In this document: positions 63,616-64,000 of the stretch, piece by piece | How the letters are laid out: each line of letters opens with the position of its first letter | How positions within the stretch are numbered: the stretch's first letter is position 1 | From: Hemileia vastatrix | Lineage: Eukaryota; Basidiomycota; Pucciniomycetes; Pucciniales; Zaghouaniaceae | DNA length: 64,000 nt | Reading direction: 5' to 3' | Assembly (NCBI GenBank): GCA_030280995.1 | Contig: JASXTE010000011.1 | Coordinates: 18,246,603-18,310,602, forward strand | Translations under genes and position numbers: made by a program | The notes under the pieces: model-generated | What the model was told of the DNA's origin: nothing | What the model saw: the letters and a program-made list of their open reading frames with translations, nothing else | Database searches by the model: none

Positions 63616-64000
63616 ACACTATGCACCAAGTAAGATATCCCTGAAAGGGGTATCTAGCATGAGTTAGGGATATCTTTGGAGGGACATAAGTTCAGAAAAA
63701 TATTTGTAAGGAAAATATGGGTGAAAAAAATATGCAAGAAAAGTATGTTTAAGAATGGGGAAATATTGGTTTTTTTCAATATTTTATTCTCAAAAAGGTA
63801 ATTTTTCACCACACAATATTTGGGGGGGACTTGCTAGCAAGTCGTCAACTTGAAGTCAGATGAAAATCAGATGGAACTCAGACTGAAGTAATACTGAACT
63901 TTCACTTGAAGTATCACACAAATAATAATGGATCTATATTTAAAACATAGTGAAATTGTGAGGATAACTGAATGGAAGCCAGAAAAAATTGTTCCATGAG
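63616..64000 (+). mobile_element. End of a second element F, runs off the right edge
   Basis: CACTATGCACCAAGTAAGAT then ATCCCTGAAAGGGGTATC and GAGTTAGGGATATCTTTGG match the terminus at 56620. The following TTTGTAAGGAAAATATGGGT region matches the inner right end near 61700-61820 in reverse. The solo LTR at 62324-63612 is inserted one or two bases outside this terminus. Nothing coding is visible in the 385 bases available. Confidence 0.7.

Overview
This window looks like an AT-rich (about 30% GC by eye), repeat-filled stretch of a fungal nuclear genome, most likely a rust fungus (Pucciniales). Three things suggest this. The Ty3/gypsy polyproteins have the gag-protease-RT-RNase H-integrase-chromodomain layout and wording I associate with rust genomes. 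The introns are short (44-69 nt). There are no bacterial-style operons, rRNA or tRNA genes. The taxon is an inference; I could not search a database.

Layout, left to right. (1) 1-1861: the 5' end of a gypsy-like element on the minus strand running off the left edge, with PBS and a long LTR. (2) 1862-12690: a decayed minus-strand gypsy element ('family A') with its 5' LTR at 10986-12112, fragments of an LTR-like repeat ('X') and a decayed Zn2Cys6-like ORF on the opposite strand. (3) 12692-21391: an LTR fragment and a decayed minus-strand gypsy copy ('D'), interrupted by a long-TIR TA-type MITE (15267-15954) and a PIF/Harbinger transposon (16066-19224). (4) 21392-30556: a complete young gypsy element ('G1') with near-identical 1137-bp LTRs, TSD TTCCC, PBS, PPT and one 2055-codon frame, inserted into D. 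(5) 30743-32287: a large palindrome. (6) 32700-50961: a broken Harbinger-like transposase gene. Its halves are about 16 kb apart, separated by a hAT-like element, a solo LTR (TSD CTCAC) and an 11.9-kb gypsy element 'G2' (37524-49435, TSD AGTGA) that carries its own nested insertions. (7) 51080-52762: small MITEs, one holding two LINE tails in opposite orientation. (8) 52873-55897: the only gene that does not look like a transposon, a four-exon 593-residue predicted protein with an N-terminal signal-like segment, plus a 3' partial tandem duplicate. (9) 56402-64000: a Tc1/mariner-like element ('F') with an extra convergent gene, inserted in an old LTR, then a solo LTR (TSD CATAC) and the end of a second F copy.

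The most informative observations are these. In G1 and G2 a conserved spliced ORF1 overlaps, in another frame, the N-terminal part of the long gag-pol frame, so the apparent single polyprotein is probably not the only product. The family-A retrotransposons are associated with small Zn2Cys6-like genes on the opposite strand and with tandem 20-nt-class repeats. The four-exon gene at 52873-55054 has no family I recognise. Nested insertions with intact target duplications give a readable order of events.
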